Both the position numbers and the translations under genes were made by a program. A DNA stretch of 64,000 nucleotides, taken from assembly GCA_020630915.1 (NCBI GenBank), contig JAHDIF010000009.1, forward strand, positions 4,321-68,320, given 5' to 3'. Positions 46,387 through 56,878 of the stretch are shown here, piece by piece. Origin of the DNA: Dokdonia sp. Lineage in GTDB: Bacteria; Bacteroidota; Bacteroidia; Flavobacteriales; Flavobacteriaceae. Below the pieces are notes generated by a model. It did no database searches. It was not told where the DNA came from and saw only the letters and a program-made list of their open reading frames with translations. How positions within the stretch are numbered: position 1 is the first letter of the stretch; every line of letters begins with the position of its first letter.

Positions 46387-47040
46387 ATGGACCAAGGCAT
46401 TAGAAATATCACACAACTTGATTGGATCACTCTTGTTATTACAGGATGCTTTTTTGCATTAGCGGTCCTAAAATATATATATCCCAGAAAGTTTGAAGAT
46501 TTTCTACTAATAATTTCATCTGACAAATTTTTTAGTGATACCATCAAAGGTTATAGTTATATAAACATATTCTCAAATGTTTTGCTCTATGTCCAATGGA
46601 TAATAACCTCCTTATTTATTTACATTGGGTACTGTTATTATGCTGGAGTTAATCTAGAGACCTCGTATATCACTTATTTTTACATATTGTGCGGTTATGT
46701 GATTTTTGACCTATCAAAAATAGTAGTAGAGCGATTTATAGGGTACTTGGTGGGATTAAAAGAACTTATAAAAATTTACACCTATAGAAAAATAATGTTC
46801 AAAAATTTTATAGGGCTCATCCTGATCATATTTTGCACCATTCTTATATACAATTATGAATATCTCCAGAGTTACTACTCAATATTCTTGGCCATTTCTA
46901 TATTCATTTATGCTCTATCCATACTATTTACGGTTAGAAAATTTCAAAGTGAAATATTACACCAGCCATCTTATTTTATTTTGTATTTTTGCACTCTCGA
47001 AATAGCACCCTATTACGTTATGTATAAAGTGTTTATTTAG
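46387..47040 (+). CDS. DUF4271 membrane protein
   Basis: 217 residues with about six TM helices (LDWITLVITGCFFALAVLKY, ILIIFCTILIYNYEY and others) and a Tyr-rich tail ending YYVMYKVFI. It matches DUF4271, a Bacteroidetes-specific family usually next to hemD, as here (29 bp). Function unknown. Confidence 0.85.
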   Translation: MDQGIRNITQLDWITLVITGCFFALAVLKYIYPRKFEDFLLIISSDKFFSDTIKGYSYINIFSNVLLYVQWIITSLFIYIGYCYYAGVNLETSYITYFYILCGYVIFDLSKIVVERFIGYLVGLKELIKIYTYRKIMFKNFIGLILIIFCTILIYNYEYLQSYYSIFLAISIFIYALSILFTVRKFQSEILHQPSYFILYFCTLEIAPYYVMYKVFI

Positions 47041-47069
47041 AATATTAACAGGGGTAAAAAAAAGCGTTT

Positions 47070-47816
47070 ATGAAAGTGAAGACTATTTTAGTATCACAGC
47101 CTAAGCCAAAAGTGGAAAACTCTCCATATTTTGAACTTGAGCAAAGACAGAAGGTTAAAATTGACTTTGTGCCATTTATTCACGTAGAAGGAGAATCCAG
47201 TAAAGAAGTAAGACTACAAAAAGTAGACCTTAATGACTACTCGGCTATCATTTTAACTAGCCGAAATGCAGTTGATCATTTTTTTAGAATTGCAGAAGAA
47301 ATGCGGTTCAAAGTACCTGATTCTTTAAAATATTTTTGCCAGAGCGAGGCAGTCGCTTACTATTTGCAAAAATATGTAGTATACCGTAAGCGAAAAATAT
47401 ATGTAGGTAAACGTACCTTTCAAGAAATGGAACCGCTTATTAAAAAACATAAGACAGAGACTTTTTTACTTCCTGCTTCAGACAAATTGAAGCCTGTAGT
47501 GCCAGAAACTCTCAATAAATTAGGTGTAAGCTGGAAAGAAGCTGTTTTTTACAAAACCGTTGTAAGTGATCTTTCTCATCTAGAAGATGTGTTTTACGAC
47601 ATTCTTGTATTCTTTAGTCCAAGTGGCATAAAATCCTTGTTTGAAAACTTCCCTAACTTTAAGCAAAACGATACACGCATTGCAGTTTTTGGCAATACAA
47701 CAGTAAAAGCTGCAAAGGAAGCAGGTTTAAAAATAAATATACAAGCACCCACGCCAGAGACACCTTCTATGACAATGGCGCTAGAAAAGTATATTAAAGA
47801 CGTAAATAAAAAGTAA
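47070..47816 (+). CDS. hemD: Uroporphyrinogen-III synthase
   Basis: 248 residues. The two-domain pattern is seen in [18 protein letters not shown] and [16 protein letters not shown] with [17 protein letters not shown] and [12 protein letters not shown]. It cyclises hydroxymethylbilane with D-ring inversion in haem synthesis. Terminator directly after. Confidence 0.93.
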   Translation: MKVKTILVSQPKPKVENSPYFELEQRQKVKIDFVPFIHVEGESSKEVRLQKVDLNDYSAIILTSRNAVDHFFRIAEEMRFKVPDSLKYFCQSEAVAYYLQKYVVYRKRKIYVGKRTFQEMEPLIKKHKTETFLLPASDKLKPVVPETLNKLGVSWKEAVFYKTVVSDLSHLEDVFYDILVFFSPSGIKSLFENFPNFKQNDTRIAVFGNTTVKAAKEAGLKINIQAPTPETPSMTMALEKYIKDVNKK

Positions 47817-47834
47817 TAGTCCTTTACAACTTAC

Positions 47835-47858
47835 AACCCCATCAGCAATGTTGGGGTT
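47835..47858 (+). terminator. Terminator of hemD
   Basis: Stem AACCCCA/TGGGGTT with T-rich tail; a palindrome copy follows at 47869. Confidence 0.8.
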
Positions 47859-47868
47859 TTATTTTTTA

Positions 47869-47884
47869 CGCTTTCGCGAAAGCG
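47869..47884. repeat. TTTCGCGAAA palindrome, intergenic
   Basis: Perfect 16-bp copy between the hemD terminator and the aspS promoter. Confidence 0.9.
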
Positions 47885-47949
47885 TGCTCAACCCAATTGA
47901 AACACATAAAAAAAAGAACTATATCCACCTTAGAGAAAAGACATCTTCC

Positions 47950-47957
47950 TATTTTTG
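47950..47957 (+). promoter_or_regulatory. -7 element of aspS
   Basis: TATTTTTG, 22 bp before the ATG at 47980. No -33 TTTG is evident. Confidence 0.45.
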
Positions 47958-47979
47958 CAATAGATTACAAGAACACACT

Positions 47980-49728
47980 ATGTATAGAACGCACAACAAT
48001 GGTAGCCTGCGTGCTACAGATGTAAATAAAGAAGTAACCCTAGCTGGATGGGTGCAAAAATCTCGTGACAAAGGATTTATCATTTGGGTAGACCTACGAG
48101 ACCGTTATGGTATGACGCAACTTGTATTTGATGAAGAGCGCACAGATAAAACCCTTATCGAAGAAGCACGTAAGCTAGGACGAGAGTTTGTAATACAAGT
48201 AACTGGAACTGTTGTAGAGCGCGATTCTAAAAACCCGAATATCCCAACGGGAGACATAGAGATTTTAGTTTCAAAACTAACGATACTCAATGAAGCCCTA
48301 CTCCCTCCTTTTACTATAGAAGACGAGACAGACGGCGGCGAAGATATCCGCATGAAGTACAGATATCTTGATATACGTAGGAACCCTGTAAAAAACAGTC
48401 TTATCTTTAGACATAAAGTCGCGATGGAGGTGCGTAAATACCTTTCTGACCAAGACTTTATTGAAGTAGAGACACCGTACCTTATAAAATCTACTCCAGA
48501 AGGAGCCCGTGATTTTGTAGTGCCTTCTCGTATGAACGAAGGTCAATTTTATGCGTTACCACAGTCACCTCAAACCTTTAAGCAATTGCTTATGGTAGGT
48601 GGTATGGATAAGTACTTCCAGATTGTAAAATGTTTTAGAGATGAAGATCTCCGTGCAGATCGCCAGCCAGAGTTTACACAGATAGACTGCGAGATGGCAT
48701 TTGTAGAGCAAGAAGACATTCTTAATGTTTTTGAAGGACTCACGAGACATCTACTTAAAGAAGTAAATGGTGTTGAAATAGGAGAATTCCCTCGTATGCA
48801 GTATGATGATGCGATGAGACTATATGGCAATGATAAACCAGACATTCGCTTTGGAATGCAGTTTGGAGAGCTTAATAACGTAGCACAACATAAAGAATTT
48901 AACGTCTTTAACAACGCAGAGCTAGTCGTAGGAATTGCGGTTCCTGGAGCTAATAACTTTACTCGTAAAGAAATAGACAAACTGATAGACTGGGTAAAAC
49001 GTCCTCAAGTAGGCGCTTTAGGAATGGTCTATTGCCGCATTAATGACGATGGAAGCTTCAAGTCTTCTGTAGATAAATTTTACGATCAAGAAGATCTTGC
49101 CCAATGGGCAGAAGCTACAGGAGCAAAACCTGGTGACCTCATCTGTATTTTATCTGGAGAAACTAACAAAGTAAGAGCACAGCTAAGTGCACTCCGTATG
49201 GAACTAGCCGAAAGATTAGGCCTACGTAAACCAGATGAGTTTGCGCCACTATGGGTAGTAGATTTTCCATTATTAGAGTTAGATGAAGAAACAGGACACT
49301 ACCACGCGATGCACCACCCGTTTACCTCTCCTAAACCAGGACAAATTGAATTACTAGATTCTAAGCCAGGTGAAGTAAAAGCAAATGCTTATGATCTTGT
49401 ACTTAACGGTAATGAAATAGGAGGAGGATCCATACGTATACACGATAAAGAAACACAAGCTATAATGCTTAAACATCTTGGCTTTTCTGAAGAAGAGGCA
49501 AAAGCACAGTTTGGCTTCCTAATGGATGCCTTTGAATATGGTGCGCCGCCACACGGAGGACTAGCCTTTGGTCTTGATAGGCTTGTAGCTATTTTAGGAG
49601 GACAAGAAACGATACGTGACTTTATCGCATTCCCTAAAAACAATAGTGGACGTGATGTAATGATCGATGCACCATCACCTATAGACGAGGAGCAACTGGA
49701 AGAATTAAACCTAAGCTTACGTGCATAA
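47980..49728 (+). CDS. aspS: Aspartyl-tRNA synthetase
   Basis: 582 residues from [20 protein letters not shown] longer open frame begins in the palindrome and is unlikely. OB-fold anticodon domain ([20 protein letters not shown]), class II motif 2 ([18 protein letters not shown]), the GAD insertion domain and motif 3 ([14 protein letters not shown]) are all present. Confidence 0.97.
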   Translation: MYRTHNNGSLRATDVNKEVTLAGWVQKSRDKGFIIWVDLRDRYGMTQLVFDEERTDKTLIEEARKLGREFVIQVTGTVVERDSKNPNIPTGDIEILVSKLTILNEALLPPFTIEDETDGGEDIRMKYRYLDIRRNPVKNSLIFRHKVAMEVRKYLSDQDFIEVETPYLIKSTPEGARDFVVPSRMNEGQFYALPQSPQTFKQLLMVGGMDKYFQIVKCFRDEDLRADRQPEFTQIDCEMAFVEQEDILNVFEGLTRHLLKEVNGVEIGEFPRMQYDDAMRLYGNDKPDIRFGMQFGELNNVAQHKEFNVFNNAELVVGIAVPGANNFTRKEIDKLIDWVKRPQVGALGMVYCRINDDGSFKSSVDKFYDQEDLAQWAEATGAKPGDLICILSGETNKVRAQLSALRMELAERLGLRKPDEFAPLWVVDFPLLELDEETGHYHAMHHPFTSPKPGQIELLDSKPGEVKANAYDLVLNGNEIGGGSIRIHDKETQAIMLKHLGFSEEEAKAQFGFLMDAFEYGAPPHGGLAFGLDRLVAILGGQETIRDFIAFPKNNSGRDVMIDAPSPIDEEQLEELNLSLRA

Positions 49729-49990
49729 ACTAAGACGCTGGTTTATCATATTACTATTTTTTACACTTGCCATCTTAATGGGAGTAGGTTTTTATTTGCT
49801 TACAAATGGAGATGCCGCTTTAGGTCATAAATGTATAGGACTGTCTGTAGGAGGAGGCTTTTTTATTCTAATGCCCACTTTTATTTACCACAGGTGGAAA
49901 GACCGAAAGGTTGCAGATTATATGCTTACAGATGAAGCATTTAAGCGCATGAAGGCTTATAATGAGTCAAAACCTACTGAAAAACAGTAA
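49721..49990 (+). CDS. Small two-helix membrane protein
   Basis: 89 residues starting at GTG, overlapping the aspS end by 8 bases. Two TM helices ([20 protein letters not shown] and [19 protein letters not shown]) and a charged cytoplasmic tail ([19 protein letters not shown]). Family not recognised. The overlap suggests co-transcription with aspS. Confidence 0.75.
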   Translation: MHKLRRWFIILLFFTLAILMGVGFYLLTNGDAALGHKCIGLSVGGGFFILMPTFIYHRWKDRKVADYMLTDEAFKRMKAYNESKPTEKQ

Positions 49991-50040
49991 GTTTACACAA
50001 ATAAAACATAGAAGCAACCGTATCTTTAATTATAAAGACG

Positions 50041-50048
50041 TAGTTTTG
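50041..50048 (+). promoter_or_regulatory. -7 element of the cold-shock gene
   Basis: TAGTTTTG, 27 bp before the ATG. Confidence 0.5.
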
Positions 50049-50075
50049 CACTTTATTAATTACTTATTTTTTATA

Positions 50076-50267
50076 ATGGAAGGAACAGTTAAATTTTTCA
50101 ATGAGTCTAAAGGTTATGGTTTTATAACTAATGACGATACCGGTAAAGACATCTTTGTACACGTTACAGGTCTTAATGGTGAAACTATCAACGAAGGAGA
50201 CAAAGTTGAGTACGTAGAAGAAGAAGGAAGAAAAGGAATGACAGCTGCACAAGTACGTGTACTGTAA
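50076..50267 (+). CDS. Cold-shock domain protein
   Basis: 63 residues, one cold-shock OB fold: GTVKFFNESKGYGFITNDD (RNP1) and DIFVHVTGL (RNP2). It binds single-stranded RNA as a chaperone. I start at MEGTVKFF; a frame extending upstream through the promoter is open but not plausible. Strong hairpin terminator after. Confidence 0.95.
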   Translation: MEGTVKFFNESKGYGFITNDDTGKDIFVHVTGLNGETINEGDKVEYVEEEGRKGMTAAQVRVL

Positions 50268-50294
50268 TGATATAGATTTTTTTACGATTGCAAA

Positions 50295-50316
50295 GGCTCA
50301 CTTTAAAAGTGAGCTT
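50295..50316 (+). terminator. Terminator of the cold-shock gene
   Basis: Stem GCTCACTTT/AAAGTGAGC (tight loop) followed by TTTTTTT. Confidence 0.85.
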
Positions 50317-50348
50317 TTTTTATGCCATATATTTTGGGTAGGTATCTG

Positions 50349-50425
50349 CTTTAACGCCTCGCTCTAATTTTAGTCGTGAATCTCGCGAGCTCGATTTCGA
50401 AAACCTGCATGTTCGGCAGACAGTA
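50349..50425 (+). repeat. Long palindrome-related element L4 (decayed)
   Basis: It contains TTTTAGTCGTGAATCTCGCG, TCGATTTCGAAAA and then a degenerate CCTGCATGTTCGGCAGACAG (50404-50423) before TAGC. It aligns with L1 along its length and ends near the tadA stop. The core TTTCGCGAAA is mutated. Confidence 0.6.
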
Positions 50426-50430
50426 GCTTA

Positions 50431-50880
50431 CTAATTCAGATTACGCTTTTCTATAAAGAAACGCTTTAAGAGTGCACTCGCCTCCTTTTCTAGGACACCA
50501 CCTTCTACCTGGGTCTTTGGATGCACTTGCGTACCCATTTTCTTAAAACCTCTCGTTTCATCTTTTGCCGCATATACTATTCTATCCAACTGACTCCAAT
50601 ATAGAGCCCCTGCACACATCTGGCAAGGCTCTAGTGTTATATACATGGTACACTTAGTAAGATACTTGCCTCCTAAATAACTAGCGGCAGCAGTAATAGC
50701 CTGCATCTCTGCGTGCGCCGTTACATCATTAAGACGCTCCGTAAGGTTATGAGCTCGAGCAATAATCGTATTATTTACAACCACTACTGCTCCTACGGGC
50801 ACCTCGCCTTTTTCATAGGCCTCTTGCGCCTCTGCAAGGGCCCGCTTCATAAAATAAGTGTCATCATAAGGCGCTATCAT
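50431..50880 (-). CDS. tadA: tRNA-specific adenosine deaminase
   Basis: 149 residues. The zinc site is in VTAHAEMQAITAAA (HAE) and LEPCQMCAGALYW (PCxxC). It converts A34 to inosine in tRNA-Arg. DETRGFKKMGTQVHPKTQVEG is also typical of bacterial TadA. Divergent from dxs. Confidence 0.93.
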   Translation of the reverse strand: MIAPYDDTYFMKRALAEAQEAYEKGEVPVGAVVVVNNTIIARAHNLTERLNDVTAHAEMQAITAAASYLGGKYLTKCTMYITLEPCQMCAGALYWSQLDRIVYAAKDETRGFKKMGTQVHPKTQVEGGVLEKEASALLKRFFIEKRNLN

Positions 50881-50930
50881 AGGATATATTTGATATTCAA
50901 AAATACAATATCAAGACGTACCTTTACCAT

Positions 50931-52697
50931 ATGGCACAAAAGCTATTAGATACCATACAATATCCTGAAGATTTTAGAACCTTCTCACGCCAACAGTTAG
51001 AGCATCTAGCTCAAGAATTAAGGTCGTTTATTATTGATATTGTAGCGACTAAAGAAGGTCATCTTGGTGCAAGCTTGGGAGTAATAGAACTTACGATTGC
51101 CCTACACTACGTATTTAATACTCCAGACGATAAACTTATTTGGGATGTTGGGCATCAAGCCTACGGACACAAAATCCTTACAGGTAGAAAAGATGTATTT
51201 CACACCAATAGGCAACTTGATGGCATAAGCGGCTTTCCAAAAATAACAGAAAGTCCTTACGATACCTTTGGTACTGGACATAGTAGCACCTCCATTTCTG
51301 CCGCCTTAGGGATGGCTCTGGCCTCTCAACTAGATGGGAAATTTAATCGCCATCATATTGCTGTAATCGGAGACGCTTCAATCGCTAGTGGAATGGCTTT
51401 TGAAGGGTTAAATCACGCAGGAGTAACGGATGCCAACTTATTGGTTATTTTAAATGATAATGCTATTGGAATAGACCCTAGTGTAGGAGCACTGAAACAA
51501 TACTTAACTAATGTAAAGAAAGGCACTGCAAGACAAGAAAATATTTTTGAGGCCTTAAATTTTAATTATTCGGGACCTATTGATGGGCACAATCTAGGAG
51601 AAGTGTTACATACACTGCAAAAACTTAAAAACACCAAAGGCCCCAAGTTTTTACATGTAATTACCACAAAAGGTAAAGGGCTCGCCCTAGCAGAAAAACA
51701 CCAGGTCACATATCACGCTCCAGGTAAATTTGATGCAAAAACAGGTGCGCTCGCTGCAAAAAAGACAATATCTCAACCTCCAAAATATCAGGATGTTTTT
51801 GGAAAAACATTGGTTGAACTAGCTAGAGAAAACAAAAATATAATAGGAATTACTCCAGCAATGCCCACAGGTAGTTCCCTAAAATATATGATGGAGGCCT
51901 TCCCTGACCGTGCACTCGATGTAGGAATTGCAGAGCAACATGCGGTGACACTTGCCGCAGGCCTAGCGACACAAGGTAAAGTGGTGTATTGCACGATCTA
52001 CTCTACATTTTTACAACGAGCTTATGATCAAGTAATTCATGATGTTGCTTTGCAAAATCTTCCTGTTATTTTCTGTATCGACAGAGCGGGTCTTGTGGGT
52101 CAAGATGGGGCTACCCATCACGGCGCTTTTGACCTATCCTATCTGAACTGTGTGCCTAATCTTACCATTTGCGCACCAAGCAATGAGATTGAGCTACGAA
52201 ACATATTGTACACAGTACAAAAGGATCTAAAAGGACCTATCGCGATAAGATATCCGAGAGGCAGAGGGTCCCTTTTGGATTGGCAACAGCCATTTAAAGA
52301 ATTACCCATAGGCCAAGGAGAACAAATAGCACTTGGAGTCAATATAGCTGTTGTTTGTTTAGGAGCTATAATAGAAAATGCTAAAGAAGCGGTTTTGCAG
52401 ATTTCTAAAGAAGTGAGCATCTATAATATGATATTTTTAAAACCTTTAGACACGCAACTCCTAGATACGATTTTTAGTAAGTATCAAACCATTATCACTG
52501 TAGAAGACGGATCAAAAATAGGCGGCTTGGGAAGCAGTGTGACAGATTATGCTTTCGCGAAAGCGTATAAAGGAAATATCATTACACTAGGTCTTGATGA
52601 TGAGTTTTTCCCTCATGGCACTACTGAACAACTTCAAGAAGAAGCTGGTATTTCTATAAATTCTATCAAGAAAATACTTCTAGAATCTTCAAAATAA
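50931..52697 (+). CDS. dxs: 1-deoxy-D-xylulose-5-phosphate synthase
   Basis: 588 residues, a little shorter than the usual 620. TPP-binding GDASIASGMAFEGLNHAG...NDNAIGID, substrate-region GHQAYGHKIL, GIAEQHAVTLAAGLA and the DRAGLVGQDGATHHGAFD segment are present. First step of the MEP isoprenoid pathway. A palindrome at 52551-52565 inserts AFAKA (DYAFAKAYKGN) in the C-terminal transketolase domain. Confidence 0.95.
   Translation: MAQKLLDTIQYPEDFRTFSRQQLEHLAQELRSFIIDIVATKEGHLGASLGVIELTIALHYVFNTPDDKLIWDVGHQAYGHKILTGRKDVFHTNRQLDGISGFPKITESPYDTFGTGHSSTSISAALGMALASQLDGKFNRHHIAVIGDASIASGMAFEGLNHAGVTDANLLVILNDNAIGIDPSVGALKQYLTNVKKGTARQENIFEALNFNYSGPIDGHNLGEVLHTLQKLKNTKGPKFLHVITTKGKGLALAEKHQVTYHAPGKFDAKTGALAAKKTISQPPKYQDVFGKTLVELARENKNIIGITPAMPTGSSLKYMMEAFPDRALDVGIAEQHAVTLAAGLATQGKVVYCTIYSTFLQRAYDQVIHDVALQNLPVIFCIDRAGLVGQDGATHHGAFDLSYLNCVPNLTICAPSNEIELRNILYTVQKDLKGPIAIRYPRGRGSLLDWQQPFKELPIGQGEQIALGVNIAVVCLGAIIENAKEAVLQISKEVSIYNMIFLKPLDTQLLDTIFSKYQTIITVEDGSKIGGLGSSVTDYAFAKAYKGNIITLGLDDEFFPHGTTEQLQEEAGISINSIKKILLESSK
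52551..52565. repeat. TTTCGCGAAA palindrome in dxs
   Basis: GCTTTCGCGAAAGCG, read as AFAKA. Confidence 0.9.
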
Positions 52698-52725
52698 AAA
52701 GGAGAGACGCGAGTCTCTCCTTTTT
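52698..52725. terminator. Bidirectional terminator between dxs and the M36 gene
   Basis: Stem AAAGGAGAGAC/GTCTCTCCTTT with a GCGA loop and T-runs on both strands, between convergent genes. Confidence 0.88.
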
Positions 52726-52747
52726 ATAATCTACATAAATTCATTTG

Positions 52748-55411
52748 TTATCTAATAATCAGCTTTGTAGTTTCTGATATCGTAGCTGTCTGTAATTGCA
52801 TCAAATAAACACCTCTAGACAGGTTGCTTGCATTCACATTTAGCGAGCCTTCTAACAACGCATTTTGCTCAAATATCTTCCGACCATTAAGATCAAAAAT
52901 ACTAATCTGACCTTCTCCTAAACTCGCTGCAACGTTAATCGTTACTTCACCGTTAGATGGGTTAGGGAATACACTAAATGTTGTTGAGGCTAAATCTTGC
53001 ACTCCTAATGAAGCGTCAAAACAAGGGCTCTCAGGATCATCTACCGCAGGTGTATCAAAAGCTTCTACCTGATCTGTACGACTAAATTTACTGCCTTGCT
53101 GCGCACTTACTCCTAGACCTCTTGTTGCAAAAACGCCCCATACAGAACATTTTATGGTTGCTTTATCCTCGTCTGCAATCATTGTATTAATATCTACCGC
53201 TGCAAGTATACCGTCTCTACCATCAACAAATCCAGGATTACATGACTGTAACTTTAGACCATCGATAACCAACTGCAAGGCGATATTATTTCCTCCTGTA
53301 CCATTGTAAATATCTTCATCAAAACCGTACTCATCAATAAGCATCCAGGTCATGTCCCACAACATAGTAGACCATACAGTACCGATACCGTGCGGTTGAG
53401 AAATAGCTGCTGTATTATTGGTGTCTCCATAAGTAAGGTCATTTACTGCAAAATCTGTACTGTAAGGTGCTGGTCTAATCCCTGGACCATCTACAGGTTG
53501 TCCCGTAGCATATGTCCCTATGCCCCTTGCTTCTTCAGCAAAATCATCCGGATTCATTGTAAGGATGAGTCCAAAATAATCTGACCATCCTTCTCCCATT
53601 TGTTCATCATTAAATAAACAACTTGCAGCAGCAGGCCCTCCTGTTAATCTGTTTGAGATACCGTGTCCATATTCGTGCGCTATAATTCCGTTATCCAAAC
53701 TACCATCTAACTGGTATGGCCCTGCATTAAGCAATGAAACATTAATCATTTCTCCAGCTTGTAAAGCAGCAATTATTGCTTCTCCATCTGCTTGTGTCAC
53801 CATAATGCTTGGTATTGTAACCTGATTTCCAACAGCGCCTGCTCCCATTGCTATTGGATCATCTGCGACGTTATTAACCATAATAACAGCAATAGCTCCT
53901 TCATTCTCCGCCGCAAGTACTTTAAATCCAAACTCACATTCTCCTCTTCGTATCACAGCAATCTTACCATTTAAGTCTGCTCCGTTTATAATGGTATCAC
54001 AGGCATCTATCTCATCTGTAGAAACACCTCCATCATTGTTATCCTCGGATAAGGCTAAATCTCCAACGAGTGGCGTATCTTCTGGTAATGGAGCACCAAA
54101 CCCAGCTGGCACACCTAAATAACCTCCATCTAAAGTTCCTCCATTAATCGTTAAGGCCTCTCCGGGATCTCCTGCCGCACTCCATAAGAACATGCTCATC
54201 CTAGGATTAGAACCGTCTGGAGGCGTCCCAAAAGTAGCGTTATTTAAACCTCCACCATCTTGAGAATCTGCAAAAACAAAATCATTTCCTGCTCCTTCAC
54301 CTGTATAATTAGTCTGCTGGAAATTCCCCGAAACCTCATCAAAACCATATTGATACATCACATCATGCAGTATATTGTTCCAATAAAATAGATTGGTAGT
54401 AACCGCATCTAACATGTTTACCGGTGCGGTGTCAAATTGATATTCAAAATTAAAATCTAAAGCCGCTCCGCCATCTGGCGAAAAACCTGGATTATTATCT
54501 GCATCAATATCATCTGATGCTAGTACATTATTCCCTCTTGTAATTGTAAATTCTGCTCCTTCTACCCCATCTGTATCGTGCCATCCAAAAGGTGAGGCTT
54601 CAAGATCTTGTGGATCTACCACTAGTTCATTAGCCCCGTGGTTAGGGCTCTCTAATGGCATAGGAAAAACATTGTATTGCTCCCCTGCTAGCGCAACACT
54701 CGCTGCTTCTTGAGCAAAGCCAAAAACTTCTTCCGACTCTTTGCTAGCAACACTCGTGGTGTTGCCATGCTTATGTGAATCAAATGTGCAACTAACAATC
54801 CAATCTTGTTGATTTAATAATTCACCCGTAAGTGCATCAATTCTTACACTATACCAATGTGGTTGATTGGTCATGTGTATACTAAGATCCCACGCGAGTT
54901 TTAATTGATTATCCTCCGTAGTTTGATACACCAATTTTACAGGTACATTATCAAAAGATACTCCTCCTTGATTGAGTAGCACCTCTTGACCCGAAATGGT
55001 TTCCAAAATTGAAAAGTTAGCATTTCCTGCTCCCAACAATTCAGAAGCTGTTGTTGCAGCTTGTAATGGAGAAAGAACAGGAGTTGTAGCATTAACGCTA
55101 CCTACAATGCCTCTTCTTAAATTATCTCCAATATGTACAATTTGCTCTCCTTTAAAAGCCGCCGAAACATTACCGTTAAATACTTCAATTCCGTTTACTT
55201 TTTGAATTGCATAAAGGTGAACTACTCCATTTTTTCTTGATAGATATTGGTTATATGTAGATAACTCCTCCACATCTTGTTCTAGAAGACCATCTGCGGC
55301 TCGGGTAGTCAATAAATTATCTTTAAGTAATGTCATATAATCTTGAGCTTGTAACGTACTAAACGCAAGAACAAACATTACTACAAAAGCAATTGTGTAT
55401 TTCTTTTTCAT
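52748..55411 (-). CDS. Secreted M36 (fungalysin-type) metalloprotease with PA and T9SS domains
   Basis: 887 residues. Signal peptide (FVVMFVLAFSTLQAQ), FTP-like propeptide (VNGIEVFNGNVSAAF...LLNQQDWIV), and a PA insert (GKIAVIRRGECEFGFKVLAA). Catalytic zinc site IIAHEYGHGISNR near residue 577 with the third ligand in GEGWSDYFG. C-terminal T9SS sorting domain (FSVFPNPSNGEVTIN...GVYLMQL). It degrades extracellular protein. Confidence 0.92.
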   Translation of the reverse strand: MKKKYTIAFVVMFVLAFSTLQAQDYMTLLKDNLLTTRAADGLLEQDVEELSTYNQYLSRKNGVVHLYAIQKVNGIEVFNGNVSAAFKGEQIVHIGDNLRRGIVGSVNATTPVLSPLQAATTASELLGAGNANFSILETISGQEVLLNQGGVSFDNVPVKLVYQTTEDNQLKLAWDLSIHMTNQPHWYSVRIDALTGELLNQQDWIVSCTFDSHKHGNTTSVASKESEEVFGFAQEAASVALAGEQYNVFPMPLESPNHGANELVVDPQDLEASPFGWHDTDGVEGAEFTITRGNNVLASDDIDADNNPGFSPDGGAALDFNFEYQFDTAPVNMLDAVTTNLFYWNNILHDVMYQYGFDEVSGNFQQTNYTGEGAGNDFVFADSQDGGGLNNATFGTPPDGSNPRMSMFLWSAAGDPGEALTINGGTLDGGYLGVPAGFGAPLPEDTPLVGDLALSEDNNDGGVSTDEIDACDTIINGADLNGKIAVIRRGECEFGFKVLAAENEGAIAVIMVNNVADDPIAMGAGAVGNQVTIPSIMVTQADGEAIIAALQAGEMINVSLLNAGPYQLDGSLDNGIIAHEYGHGISNRLTGGPAAASCLFNDEQMGEGWSDYFGLILTMNPDDFAEEARGIGTYATGQPVDGPGIRPAPYSTDFAVNDLTYGDTNNTAAISQPHGIGTVWSTMLWDMTWMLIDEYGFDEDIYNGTGGNNIALQLVIDGLKLQSCNPGFVDGRDGILAAVDINTMIADEDKATIKCSVWGVFATRGLGVSAQQGSKFSRTDQVEAFDTPAVDDPESPCFDASLGVQDLASTTFSVFPNPSNGEVTINVAASLGEGQISIFDLNGRKIFEQNALLEGSLNVNASNLSRGVYLMQLQTATISETTKLIIR

Positions 55412-55501
55412 ATTATTATTGGGTGTTTGATTTTTTAGTATTTAAAAATAAGATAGAAATTGTTAAATTTTTAATAAAATGGGCGTATTTAACACATTTG
55501 T

Positions 55502-56839
55502 CTAATCCTGTACACTTAAGCCTTTAATTTTTTGAAATAAGCGCAAAGATTGACCATCTGTCTTTAAAGAGATTTGGTTACATATATATAACAACTCGTC
55601 ATATAAAAGTCCCCTTCCTCCTTCGTTAAATTCTCCGAAAATAGTAAGTACCAATTTATCATAGTGTGTCGGTGCTTCTTGAAGTGCCTTACACCGCACA
55701 TCTAAAAGAGTTGTAAGGATCTCATAACCAGCAATTTCTTTCTCAATAACCTCCTGACTTTGATAAATATTCGAGATACTTATTTTAAGAATATCCTGGA
55801 TTTGAGCTTCGTACTTCGATTTGTCTAATAATGCTTTCGCGAAAGCGCCCTTAAGAATAGCCTCTTCATTTTGCATAAAAATGCGTACTGCATCATCTAT
55901 AAGTGTACCTATAGCCAGTGCTCTCAAGTATCCAACACGAGCTGCCTTAGTGGATAGCTCATAATATTTCTTAGTATTTATACTTGGAACGAGTTTTACC
56001 ATATACTCCAGTGCATATTCTTCTGATATGAGTCCAAGATTGATACCGTCTTCAAAATCTATAATCGTGTAGCAAATATCGTCTGCTGCCTCCACTAGAA
56101 AGGTAAGCGGGTGGCGTGCATAGCTTATATCATTTCCTTTTCTAGTTTGTACAAGTCCCAATTCTTGAGCCACTTCTTGAAAAGATGCTTTATCACTTTG
56201 GAAAAAGCCATACTTCTTATCGGCAATATGAGGGGTAGGTTTTTTAGGAAGTGACTCTTTAGGGTACTTCATAAAAGCTCCTAAGGTCGCATACGAAAGT
56301 CGCAAGCCTCCAGAAGCTCCAGGATGAGACTCTGTAAGCACTTTGAAACCATTTGCATTTCCTTCAAAAGAGCACAGGTCTTCATACTCTTTTGGGGTAA
56401 GTTCTTTTTGAAAACGCTTTCCGTTTCCATTTTTAAAGTAATCGCCTATGGCTTTCTCGCCACTATGTCCAAAAGGAGGATTGCCTATATCGTGTGCAAG
56501 TGCTGCAGCTGCTACAATCGCTCCAAAGTCATTAAAATGATAGCCATGAACTTCAGCTAGATGCGGGTATTTTTCAAGAATTTGTCTTCCCACCTGTCTC
56601 CCAAGCGATCTTCCTACGACAGAAACCTCAAGACTATGTGTAAGTCGCGTATGGACAAAATCAGTTTTAGACAAAGGGATCACCTGCGTTTTATCCTGTA
56701 GACTCCTAAAGGCACTCGAGAAAATAATACGGTCATAATCTACCTCAAAACCCAACCGAGTTTCATCCTGTTCCTTACGTAGTCTTTTATTAGTATCGCC
56801 TTGTCGTTTTAGAGACAAGAGCTGTTCCCACTGCATCAT
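55502..56839 (-). CDS. dgt: dGTP triphosphohydrolase (HD family)
   Basis: 445 residues. HD motif in AAALAHDIGNPPFGHSGE with His in FVHTRLTHSLEVSVVG and a distal Asp in DICYTIIDFEDG. N-terminal RIIFSSAFRSLQDKTQVIPL is typical of dGTPases. It cleaves dGTP or other dNTPs to nucleoside and PPPi. A palindrome at 55833-55847 encodes AFAKA (KGAFAKALLDKS). Confidence 0.9.
   Translation of the reverse strand: MMQWEQLLSLKRQGDTNKRLRKEQDETRLGFEVDYDRIIFSSAFRSLQDKTQVIPLSKTDFVHTRLTHSLEVSVVGRSLGRQVGRQILEKYPHLAEVHGYHFNDFGAIVAAAALAHDIGNPPFGHSGEKAIGDYFKNGNGKRFQKELTPKEYEDLCSFEGNANGFKVLTESHPGASGGLRLSYATLGAFMKYPKESLPKKPTPHIADKKYGFFQSDKASFQEVAQELGLVQTRKGNDISYARHPLTFLVEAADDICYTIIDFEDGINLGLISEEYALEYMVKLVPSINTKKYYELSTKAARVGYLRALAIGTLIDDAVRIFMQNEEAILKGAFAKALLDKSKYEAQIQDILKISISNIYQSQEVIEKEIAGYEILTTLLDVRCKALQEAPTHYDKLVLTIFGEFNEGGRGLLYDELLYICNQISLKTDGQSLRLFQKIKGLSVQD
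55833..55847. repeat. TTTCGCGAAA palindrome in dgt
   Basis: GCTTTCGCGAAAGCG, read as AFAKA. Confidence 0.9.
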
Positions 56840-56878
56840 ATATTCTTTATCTTATGAAGAGCAATATACATTTTGTTA

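Noticed and set aside
47848..47979. Upstream extension of aspS
   Set aside because: Would translate through the palindrome and the -7 element; the conserved synthetase N-terminus begins at 47980.
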